A DNA stretch of 64,000 nucleotides from the NCBI RefSeq assembly GCF_950295315.1, contig NC_080179.1:76877303-76941302 (forward strand), in the 5' to 3' direction. This DNA is from Erinaceus europaeus. Its lineage: Eukaryota > Chordata > Mammalia > Eulipotyphla > Erinaceidae. A program made the translations under genes and the position numbers. The notes below the pieces were generated by a model that saw only the letters and a program-made list of their open reading frames with translations, had not been told where the DNA came from and did not search any database. Positions within the stretch are counted from its first letter, which is position 1; every line of letters begins with the position of its first letter. Of the stretch, positions 38,401-50,300 are shown in pieces.

Positions 38401-39482
38401 TGCAGCTCCAGACAGACTATGACCCACATAGTCAACGACTGCCACCTCTCCAGATTCAAAGGAGGTCTCGAAACTTGACATCAGGCTCAACCTGATGCTG
38501 TTGACTGGCTACGGAAGAAGGGCAAATGCTAGAAGAAGAAGAAGACTGGGAGATGCGAGGATGGGACACAGAGCTTCTGTGGTGAGTGTGGCATGGACCA
38601 ATACACTGTAATCTGACAGTCTTGTAATCTAGTCACAAAATAAAATAAAATAAAAATTATTTTCTAGAAATAATATATTCCTTTTCTAGAAAAAATATAG
38701 TAGAGTAGTCGCAGACTATTATGAAATGACTTCTTAGATGACCTGGAGGAGTGGGTCTTTCAAATCTTATTCCCCACAGTCAGTAAGCCAGCTGAAAAAG
38801 TGGCTCACAGCCTTTAACATGCTGCAGGAGTGGGAAGATCCCAGGATTTCAAAGGAGTTTTGAATGAACCTGCTGAATTTAAAGATTCTTGACAAGAAAA
38901 AAAAAATCAGGGGAAAAGTCTGATTCATTACTTTTTATTCTGAGTTTGAATGATTTTTGAGGATTCTTACTATCCCACGAAAATGTATTATAAGCAGATA
39001 CTTGTTTCTAATGCATATTTACAGCCAAGCTAATGTTAAAGTGTGTCATTAACTCCATGCAGCTCTTATGTGGCACTGGGGAATGAAGCCCAGTCCTCAG
39101 GCATGCATGATGCCTCCAGATGGCTTCTCTGGCCCAATGTTATATTCTGGTTTTCTTGAGAGGGAGAGACATAGTGAGGAGAGAGAACAGTGCTGCTCAA
39201 ACATCCACGGAGCTCCCTCGTGCTAGTCATGCCTCTCTACATGTTTCTGGGGATTAAAGTCAGGATCTCACACATGGCAATGCATGTACCCTGCTGGGTG
39301 AACTATGTCCTCATATCTGTATTATTATTATTTTAAATAAAATTAAAAAGGTTTTTTAGAGTTTTTTTTTCCCTATCAATGTCAGCACTGGGGTTCAGTT
39401 CCTATATGACTACATTGCTCTTAGTAGGTTCTCTTTCTCTCTTTTTTTCTTTCTCTCTTTCTTCTTCTAGTGGATGATATAG

Positions 39483-39526
<44 letters not shown>

Positions 39527-41531
39527 TATGACTCTGAAGCCCCGCTCTACTATTTGTGAAGCTGCCCTTTGCTGGTGTTGCCATGTGGCGGCCAGATACT
39601 CCATCCTGGGTTTGCACATTAGTGTGTGCACTGCACTGTGGGAGTCACCTGAGAGCCTCCTGAATTTGTTTTAGTCATAGATGAATTAAAACAAAATTTT
39701 ATTAATAATAATGTGCTAATGATTCCATTAGCTTCAGACTGGGCAGTATGAATGAATCTCAAAGCAAGCTAGACTCACTCCATCTTTCTTGTCTCTTCCC
39801 AGAGCTCCGTGAAGGAATTCCATGGACACATCTTCATTTTCATCCAGCCACTGCATGACAAAAGGCTCGAACCATCTGCAAATATAAAAATGGCAGACTC
39901 TGTCAGAGAGGTCACATGCACATAATTCATGATGAATTTGGCTCTTACTAAGAGTAATTCATGACCAGCAGTCAGTCTCTCTCTTTTTTACTTCCTTCTC
40001 TTCATTTTAATTTCTCAGAAACCATTCGCTTTACTCTACCAAATATACTCCTCTCTTTGACCTTCAAGTTCTTTTTCATGGTGCCTCCCATGTTGCTCCA
40101 ACTCCCACTTGGCGGTTTACTCTACAATTTACAGTCCCTCAACATGTAAACCTTGTGTTGTGCTTCCTGTCAGGCTCTCCTGACTGATGGGTTTCCACCC
40201 AGGCACACCAAGAGACCCATATACCAAGTAGTCTCTTGTCATGGGCTCTGTGTGCTCTTCTTTGACTCTGAGTTGCTAACCACCTACAGTTGGGTCTGTC
40301 AAGGATCTGAATTAGGTTTTGCGGTTGTTTACTCCTTGTGGATGTGCAAGGTCTAGCACCCTTCGTTTAGAAGACCATTCACGGGCCAGGCTGAGGCACA
40401 CTGGGTAGAACATGCAAGTTACAACGCACAAAGACCCTGGATCAGATCAGCCCGTTCTGCACCTGAAGGGTGGGCTTCAGAAGTGGTGAAGCAGGGCTGC
40501 AGATATCTCCTCTTCTCTCTGCCTCTCTCTTTCTCTCTCAAGATTTTATATATTTGTTCATGAGAAAGACAGGAGGAGAGAGAGAAAGAACCAGACATCA
40601 CTTTGGTACATGTGCTCCCAGGAATTGAACTCAGGACCTCATGCTTGAGAGTCCAGTGCTTTATCCACTGCGCCACCTCCCAGACCACCTGACTTTCTAT
40701 CTTCCCCTTCCCTCTTGATTTCTTTCTGTCTTACTGGTAGAAAGAAAGAGAAAGAGAAAGAAAGAAAGGAAGGGAGAAAGAAAGGAAGAAAGAAAGAAAG
40801 ACATGAAGGAAAGAGGGAGGATGGAGAGGAGGGAAAAAGAAAAGAAAAAAAAAAGCCATCGGAACGGGTAGATTCATTGGGCAGGCACTGAATCCCAATA
40901 GGAACGCTGGTAGCAATAAAAAAATAAATAAATGGGAGCCAGGTGGTGGTGCAGCTCGTTGAGAGCACACATTACCATGTGCAAGGACCTGGGCTCCGGG
41001 CCCGTGCTCTCCACAGCAAGGGCACAGCTGAGGCGGTCAGCAGGGCCACAGGCGCTGGGCTTTCTCTGTGCCTGTACATCTCCCAGGCTACCCTCAACTT
41101 CTCTATGTCCTAGCAGATAAAATGAAAAGGAAAAAAAAAAAAGGCTGTCAGGAATGGTGGATATGCCATGCAGGTAGCAAGCCCCAGTGGTAAGCCTGGT
41201 AACAAAAAATGGAATAAAATAATAGAAAATAGAAGACGATCTATTTGACTACTAGTTTGAATCGTCGTCTCTGAAATAACATGTTTGGATTTGATTCTAG
41301 TCTATTATTATTATTATTGTTTTGCTACCAAAGTTATAGATGAAGCTTGGTGCCTGCATGACTCCACTGTTCCTTGTGGCCTTTGTGTGTGTGTGTGTGT
41401 GGTTGTCACTGGGCCTCTACCAAGCCAGGCTGATTTTTTCAGATAGAAAGACGAACAGATAGAGAAAGAAACATACCAGAGGACTGGAGTAGTATTCCAT
41501 CGTGTGTGTGTGTGTGAGTGTGTGTGTGTGT

Positions 41532-41575
<44 letters not shown>

Positions 41576-44302
41576 TCTCAGCCACTCATCTGTTTTGGAC
41601 ACCTGGGTTGTGCTACCAGGTTTTGGCTATTACGAACTGTGCTGCTATGAGCATGGTATACACAGTTCTTCTTCTTTTTTAATCTTTTTAATTTATTTAT
41701 TATTGGATAGAGACAGAGAGAAATTGAGAGGAGAGTGGGAGATAGAAAGAGGAGACAGAAAGACACCTGCAGCCCTGCTTTACTGCTCATGAAGCTTTCC
41801 CCCTGCAGGTGGGGGCCGGGGACTTGAACCCGAGTCCTTGCACACTGTGATGTGAGCACTCAACCAGGTGTGCTACCTACCACCTGGCCCCTACACAGCT
41901 CTTTTTGTATGGGTGTGCTTAGTTCCTTAGGGTTTATCCCTAGGAGGGGAATTGCAGGTCATAGGGTAGGTCCATTTCTATCCTGAGAGTTTGCTCTCCA
42001 CAGAGGCTGGACCAACTTACATTCCTGACAGCAGTGCAGGAGGGTCCCTTTGCCCCCCAGCCTCTCCAGTATCTGCGGTTTCTGTCCTTTCTAATGTTGG
42101 CATATCCCCCACCCCATGAGTAAAGTGGCATCTAATTGTTGTCTTTATTTGCATCTTTTTAAAGTAAGTTTAACCACTAATCAACCAATCATATCTTACT
42201 TCCTCTTCACAACCGCTATTAGCCTTTGTATTTATTTATTTAAGTTTGACTGAGCTTGAGATTTTGAAACCGCATTTAGTCTGGAAATCAATGAGGAGAA
42301 AACACTGCCATCTTATCAATGCATCTTTCAGAAGCATTTTATATCTAGCCAGTTCATCTCATGCTTCTCTCAGGAATGTTCTCCCATTGCCTGAACTGAG
42401 GATTCAGATCATGTTCACACTGGTTTCTTGTGGCTTTAATGCTACTTGGATTGAATTAGATGTCAATAGATTTCACCTTTACCTCACTGTCCACTTGTTC
42501 ACCAAAGGGGCTTTAGTGATGAGACAGAAGCAGTGCTTTAAAATCACTTTTCTAATTAAAGTTTATAAGTATTATATATATTGCAACTTCTGGGGGACTT
42601 TGTGGGAAAGCAGGGAATGGACGGGGTGGAGAGGGCTTTGGGGGGTCCTGGTGCATGACGGTGAAAAAGGAACTAAGTTGGTGGTGAGTGTTTTGCAAAC
42701 TCCTGTCACAGGGAGATGAGAACTTCTGCCCATGTGTCAGCATCTGTACTGTGAAGATTTAACCCCCTCACAAATAAAGTGATTTAAAAAAAAAAAGATG
42801 TATTCTTTATATGTAATCTTCTAACTATCGTTACTATATATAAATTCAATAAACTTCAAATTTCACTGATTTCTTGTAGTTTGCTTTGTATTTTCGGGAT
42901 GCATAATTCTCCTCATTTGTCACACTCTCTGCATATTAATACTATATGCCAAATTCATGCGATTCACCGGACCCGTCACACGGTTTAACAAGTAGTCTGT
43001 TTTAGTAAACGCACCATGTGCGTCAGATAACGAGCGCTTTGTCGCTGCGGCTTAGGGACTGTGTGTAGGTTGCATAAATAAAATTCACAAGGCTATGGAA
43101 TCTCTGGGTCACAGATACACAGATGCAGGCATCGATGAATAGGTAGGAGGCAGACTTCTCCAAGTGTGTTATGCATAAATTGGGATTTTTTGTCTTGCTT
43201 TTTGTGTTGACTGCTGAAAGAAATGTAATTTCCAGAGACTTTTTCTTTTCCCTGACAAGTTTCTCACTTTATGTTAGGACATGCTATATTGTACAAACCA
43301 ATTTAGAACTAATGGATCATTCTGTTAAATTTGTTATTTTAGTAATATATAAGTGATTAAATAGTAAATGAAATATACATAGTAAAAGGCACACAGAATG
43401 AGGAGGAGAGGCCACAGCACTGAAGCTTCCTTCACTGTGTTAGGGTCTGGGCTCACACTGTGGGCATGCACAGGCACAGCAGTGTGTTATCCAAGTGAGC
43501 TATTTTACTCCCCTCATCAGAAAATATTTGAACCCTCAATAGTATTTCTGGGGGTCAGGCCACAGCATAGCGGGTTAAGCACACGTGGTGCGAAGTGCAA
43601 GGACTGAACGTAAAGATCCCGGTTCAAGTCCCCAGCTCCCCACCTGCAGGGGAGTCGCTTCCCAGGTGGTGAAGCAGGTCTGCAGGTGTCTGTCTTTCTC
43701 TCCCCCTCTCTGTCTTCCCCTCCTCTCTCCATTTCTCTCTGTCCTATCCAACAGCAACGACATCAATAACAATGACAATAATAATAGTAACAACAACAAT
43801 AAAAAAGAATGATACTTTGGACATTCTTTAAAACAAAAAAAATTAAAGTATTTCTTATTTTAAACTCTGTTTTGATTAATGTTAATAATATGTGGAAAAT
43901 ATTTTTATCCTTTTCATCTTTTGACTTAACATTTCTAGACCTTCCATTTTAAATCAGTATGTTATGAGCCAAGTATTTTGCATTTTAAAATATTACCTAC
44001 TTGAACTATATTGTTTGGCTGGAATATAAATACACTTATAGAACTACATATATGGCAATTAGTTATATGGTACACTTAATTTTAAGTCTATCACTTTATT
44101 TCCCCCAAATTTCCTACCTGTTGTTTAATGTTTTTATTATTTTTTCTTGTTTTTAACTGTTTATTCTTCCTTTCTTCACAGATTAAATGATGCTTTCAAA
44201 CACTTTTATTTTACAATTTGCTGGTTCATTTACCATTTCTGGTGTTTTATTCTTTCATACATCGTATTTTCATCCAATATAATTTTCTTTCAGCTAAAAT
44301 AC

Positions 44303-44339
<37 letters not shown>

Positions 44340-47300
44340 TGTTTAAGTCTGTTATGTAATTGTATGCCTGGATTTTGTTTTGTTTTTGGAGGATATAGTT
44401 GATACTTGTAGGGCTGTTGTTAGTTTTATTTCATCATTTAAAAATGCCATTTAATCATATTCTGGTTTCTACTATTTCTAATAAATTATTAGTCAACACA
44501 ACTATTGTAATTCTTTTTCTCAAATCCAGTCCCACTTTTAGAATTGTTGTTGTCACTGGGGTACATTTCCATCATTCACCAAGGTACATGTCAATATATT
44601 TCACCTTTACCTCACTGTCCACTTCTTCACCAAAGGGGCTTTAGTGATAAGATAGGAGCAGTGCTTTAAAATCACTTTTCTAATTAAAGTTTATAAGACA
44701 TCTGGAATGGGGCCGGGTGGTGGCGCACCTGGTTGAGCGCACATGTTACAATGTGCAAGGACCTGGGTTCGAGCCCCTGGTCCCCACCTGCAGGGGGAAA
44801 GCTTCACAAGTGGGGAAGCAGGACTGCAGGTGTCTCTCTGTCTCTCTCCCTCTTTATCCCTCCCTTCCCTCTCGATTTCTGACTGTCTCTATCCAATCAA
44901 TAAATAAAGATATAAAAAAAATTTTTTTTAAAAAGACATCCAGAATACTGAACAAGTTAAAAAGCTGTAATAATCCTAGAATGATTGCAGTAAGAATGCA
45001 AAGGGTGAAGATATGTAGGAGAGAAATCTTGAAGATGTAATTGAAAATAATGATTTGACTAAATACATGAGTAGAGGAGAGAAGGTGTGTCTCTCAGTCA
45101 CACCTGGGCTGTGTTGCTTGAATTATTTCCTTTTTCCTCTATGAGCATGCAGTCCTCTCCAGAAATGTCCTGTACAGCGCCACAGTGAAGGCCGTGTCTC
45201 TCAGTCACACCTGGGCTGTGTTGCTTGAATTATTTCCTTTTTCCTCTATGAGCATGCAGTCCTCTCCAGAAATGTCCTGTACAGCGCCACAGTGAAGGCC
45301 GTGTCTCTCAGTCACAACCTGGGCTGTGTTGCTTGAATTATTTCCTTTTTCCTCTATGAGCATGCAGTCCTCTCCAGAAATGTCCTGTACAGCGCCACAG
45401 TGAAGGCCGTGTCTCTCAGTCACACCTGGGCTGTGTTGCTTGAATTATTTCCTTTTTCCTCTATGAGCATGCAGTCCTCTCCAGAAATGTCCTGTACAGC
45501 GCCACAGTGAAGGCCGTGTCTCTCAGTCACACCTGGGCTGTGTTGCTTGAATTATTTCCTTTTTCCTCTATGAGCATGCAGTCCTCTCCAGAAATGTCCT
45601 GTACAGCGCCACAGTGAAGGCCGTGTCTCTCAGTCACACCTGGGCTGTGTTGCTTGAATTATTTCCTTTTTCCTCTATGAGCATGCAGTCCTCTCCAGAA
45701 ATGTCCTGTACAGCGCCACAGTGAAGGCCGTGTCTCTCAGTCACACCTGGGCTGTGTTGCTTGAATTATTTCCTTTTTCCTCTATGAGCATGCAGTCCTC
45801 TCCAGAAATGTCCTGTACAGCGCCACAGTGAAGGCCGTGTCTCTCAGTCACACCTGGGCTGTGTTGCTTGAATTATTTCCTTTTTCCTCTATGAGCATGC
45901 AGTCCTCTCCAGAAATGTCCTGTACAGCGCCACAGTGAAGGCCGTGTCTCTCAGTCACACCTGGGCTGTGTTGCTTGAATTATTTCCTTTTTCCTCTATG
46001 AGCATGCAGTCCTCTCCAGAAATGTCCTGTACAGCGCCACAGTGAAGGCCGTGTCTCTCAGTCACACCTGGGCTGTGTTGCTTGAATTATTTCCTTTTTC
46101 CTCTATGAGCATGCAGTCCTCTCCAGAAATGTCCTGTACAGCGCCACAGTGAAGGCCGTGTCTCTCAGTCACACCTGGGCTGTGTTGCTTGAATTATTTC
46201 CTTTTTCCTCTATGAGCATGCAGTCCTCTCCAGAAATGTCCTGTACAGCGCCACAGTGAAGGCCGTGTCTCTCAGTCACACCTGGGCTGTGGTGCTTGAA
46301 TTATTTCCTTTTTCCTCCATCTATTGTACTTTTTTTTTTTTTTTTGCTAAAAAATTTCTAGATGTAGGCTTCTTTCTAGATGAGGTTGTTTTTGTTGTTG
46401 TTGTTGTTGTTGTTGTCTTGTTTCAATTTCTTTTTGATTTGAGACATTTCTCTTTTTCTAAATTTCCATTATTTATTTGGATAGAGACACAGAGAAATTG
46501 AGAGAGGAAGGAGAGGGGAAGAAAGATACCTGTAGCCCTGTTTCGCTAGTTACAAAGTTTTTCCCCTGCAAGTGGGAACAAGGGACTTAAACTTGGGTCT
46601 TTGCGCATATGCATTCAACCAGGCGCACCACTGTTTGGCCCTAGTGAGATATACATTCACTTTCATGCTGCAGTATTTGCACATGCCTGGCATATGGAAA
46701 ATTACTGTTAGCAGAATAATATAGAATACTGCAAAATTCAAACATGCTATCCCAAATTTGATTGTGTAATTACGAGTATGTGTGATAGAGACATTTATGA
46801 AAATGTCACCTTCTTAATCATAGCACATTTTAGAGTATGGGTTGCTAACATGTTTTCAGTTTGACTCTCATAGGTCAATTAGTAATGCTCTTATTCTTCC
46901 ATTGAGATCTGAGCTTGAGCAATTGTATGGGAAAAAACCCTTCATTCTATAAGTCACCTCTTCTCATAGGTTTTGTTCTTTCTGAGTAGAACATTCAAGT
47001 GACAAATGTAATAACATACTTGACTATAAGAAAATTCAATTAATGACTGTTTCCAAAGACTCACAAGTCGTCTAAAATAAATCAATCATAAAAGAGACCT
47101 TGCATTCAAACTTATTTGGAAACAAACAGACAAGGGTTGCACAGTTTAGTATAGTATTTTTTTTTTTTTTTTTTGGTCTTTTAAAGATCAGGAACTAAGA
47201 GCAGACATGGGGGTAAAAATCACTACTTACAAGGAATATTCTGGAACTGTATCTTTGAAAGCAGGTAGCTCTCTCACGTATTCATTATAAAACCACTTCA

Positions 47301-50300
47301 CTTTGAAATGCAGATTCATATAATCTGTACTCTTGCATAACCGTTGTTTTTCATGTTCTGCAAAAGATGACATCAAACATGCGATAACGTTTAGTTTGTC
47401 AACAAACTGCCTTATGTAATCTACATTTCTTCTTTTTTTCTTTTTAGCTTTATTGGATAAAGACATCCAGAAATTGAGAAGGAAGGGGGAGATAAGGAGA
47501 GAGACAAAGAGACACCTGTAGCACTGCTTCACCACTTGTGAAGCTTTCTCCCTGTAGGTGGGGACCAAGGGCTTGAACCTGGGTCCTTGCACATTGTAAC
47601 ATGTGCACTCAACCAGATGTACCACCACCCGGCCCCAAATCTACATTTCTTAGTCGTGTTTCAAAAGAGAAGAAAAAAAATTGTATCTGAGGCAAAAAAA
47701 AAAAAAAAAAAAAAAAAAAGGAAAAAAAAAGATGAATTGCTGAGGACAGACATGGACTTATTTATTTTTCTTTATAAATTGCAAAAATCATCTTTGATCC
47801 TAAGCGGAGGAAGCAGAGTCAGTCAAGTACAGCATGAAATACCTTGAATGCTCTTCCACACCTCTCCAAAACAGCTGAACCTCTAGACACAATTAACGGG
47901 GTAGATAACACACAAACACATTTCTACTTCAATTTTTTAATATTTTTATTACTGTTAATCTGGTACAAAGTGCCAGAATTCAGACTCCACACAGAGATAA
48001 AGTAGTCAAAGGAGGGGCCATACAGTATCTAATAAATATTAAAAATGTGAATGGGTACAGCTTCAGTTTTGACATTTAGTACTTCCAGAACTAGCATCAT
48101 TGCTGAAAAGAAATGCTGGGCTCTTGGCTTTTTCATGGGCATGACCGAGGGGAACCTCAGTGTTGTGGTGTGTGTGACTGTGTCTTTCTCTCTTTCTCTG
48201 CCTCTATCTTTCTAATATTGTCTCTATTTAAATGTTGGCCTTGGCTAGAAGACCAAAGAAAAAAAGTTCTACATCAAGTGATTTTAATGATTTATTTTAT
48301 TATTATTATTATTTATTCTCTTTTGTTGCCCTTGTTGAATGATTTCTTTTTTAAAGAAAATTATTTATTTAATTATTATTGGATAGAGACAGAGAGAAAT
48401 TGAGAAGGGGACGGAGGTAGAGAGGGAAAGAGACAGGGAGGGACTAGGAGCTGGAGCCTGTGTCCTTGTGAAGTGTGCACCTAGACAGGAGCGCCAGCCC
48501 CAGTGCCCTGATTTCTTTACCATTTTAAGTTATTATCTTGCGATTTGTAACATTTTAAATGTTATTTTATTTGGATTCCCTATTGTGTGTCTTTCTCATT
48601 TCTTGCTCAAAAAGTACAGATTACAGCCATTATTCTGAATTTGCCGTATAGTCCTCGGTATAGAAACAAATAGTAATATAACTAAGTAGTTTTATCTTTA
48701 TTGCTATTCCAGTATTAATTGCTTGGTCAATTTTGGCTATACAACCCCAACCAAACTATCTTTCACTATTTCCAGCTGTGGTGCAATTTTGTCGAGTAGA
48801 GAGCATCGTGACCTCAGCTCCATGAGAAGCTGTGTTAAGTTCTTTAAATTTCTTTTAAAAGTTTGACTTCTTGGGGGTCAGGTGGTAGCGCAGCAGGTTA
48901 AGCACACGTGGCACAAAGTGCAAGGACCGGCGTAAGGATCCTGGTTCGAGCCCCCGGCTCCCCACCTGCAGGGGAGTCGCTTCACAGGCGGTGAAGCAGG
49001 TCTGCAGATGTCTGTCTTTCTCTCCCCCTCTCTGTCTTCCCCTCCTCTCTCCATTTCTCTCTGTCCTATCCAATAATGACGACATCAACAATAATAACTA
49101 CAACAATAATAAAAAAAAAGAGCAACAAAAAGGAAATAAATATTTTTTTTAAAGTTTGACTTCTAGTAGAAGCACATCTATTAACTATTCCAGGTTTAAC
49201 AAAACCACCTGAAGCGAGCTGATTGCTGCAAAACAGACTGAGCGCATGCTCTGCTCCCCCAGACCTGACAGAGGAAGAGAAATCTGGCGAACATGAAAGC
49301 AAACGCCATCCCAAAGGGGACATTTCCAGATTACAACCATTAGAATGGTTAAGCCAGGGCAGGCAGGGGCAAGAAGACACACATGTTTCTATATATTTAT
49401 ACAGAAACAAGAGGGATGAATCAGTAATTCTAAGCCAAACTTGCAAATTTATGAGTTGGGTGACATTTTGCCCCACCTCCACTCAAATTCATCTTTTCCG
49501 TTCTCTTTGTAATATTAGCTCTTCCCTGTTCTCCTCTCTCAACTGTCTACTTTTTCAATTGATCCTAAACAAGACTCCATTCAACTTTTAAAAAAAATTT
49601 ATATTTATTTATTTATTTTCCCTTTTGTTGCCCTTTTTTTATTGTTGTTGTTATTACTGTTGTTGTTATTGCTGTTGTCGTTGTTGCATAGGAGAGGGAG
49701 AAATGGAGAGAGGAGAGGAAGACAGAGAGGGGGAGAGAAAGACAGACACCTGCAGACCTGCTTCACCGCCTGTGAAGCGACTCCCCTGCAGGTGGGGAGC
49801 CAGGGCCTTGAACCGGGATCCTTATGCCGGTCCTTGCACTTTGCACCACATGCGCTTAACCTGCTGCTACCGCCCGACTCCCTCCATTCAACTTTCTATA
49901 TCACCATATTACATTGTTAATGCAGTGCTATAAATATTTTAAAGTTTAAAAGTATAACTTGACACATAGTAATTTTGTTAAAGTAAAAGTGAAATATTAA
50001 TTTTATAACAGAAAAATAGAATGAGATGTATCTGTATCTCAATTTAAAACCCATATATTCCCAATTCACCCAACTACTAGGAGATTTGAAACAAGTGTGA
50101 GACAATTTCTTTTTTCATCACCTTGTTATGAGAATGTATTTGTTGAACTAGGAAGATGGATCACATTTCATTTAATTGGTATAGTGGCTTTGGGCCCATC
50201 TGTGCTCCTGCCTTTGCTGACGTTAGCAGTGAGCTAGACACGCTGTGATACTCTTTCAGAAATGTCTGTACATTGACAGAATTTTGTAAGGAAGAGTAAG

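Larger units (their letters stand above)
41480..42165 (-). mobile_element. L1 ORF2 3' fragment with internal (GT)n and nested SINE
   Basis: The minus strand carries the same ORF2 C-terminal region as 9.4-9.9 kb: GGACTGGAGTAGTATTCCAT on the plus strand, CAGCCACTCATCTGTTTTGG, GGTTTTGGCTATTACGAACT and CCTAGGAGGGGAATTGCAGG. It is interrupted by a type B SINE at 41668-41893 and by a (GT)n expansion at 41502-41571. Several indels make it non-coding. Confidence 0.88.

Noticed and set aside
37009..38544. Calling the retrotransposon L2, CR1 or BovB
   Set aside because: The motifs around the catalytic sites and the GAA tail do not fit those families as I know them. L2 and CR1 relics in mammals are also too old to keep a 1.5-kb frame.
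45205..45423. 72-codon frame within the 107-bp array
   Set aside because: It stays open only because one unit is 108 bp long. Other units shift frame, and no start or splice context supports translation.
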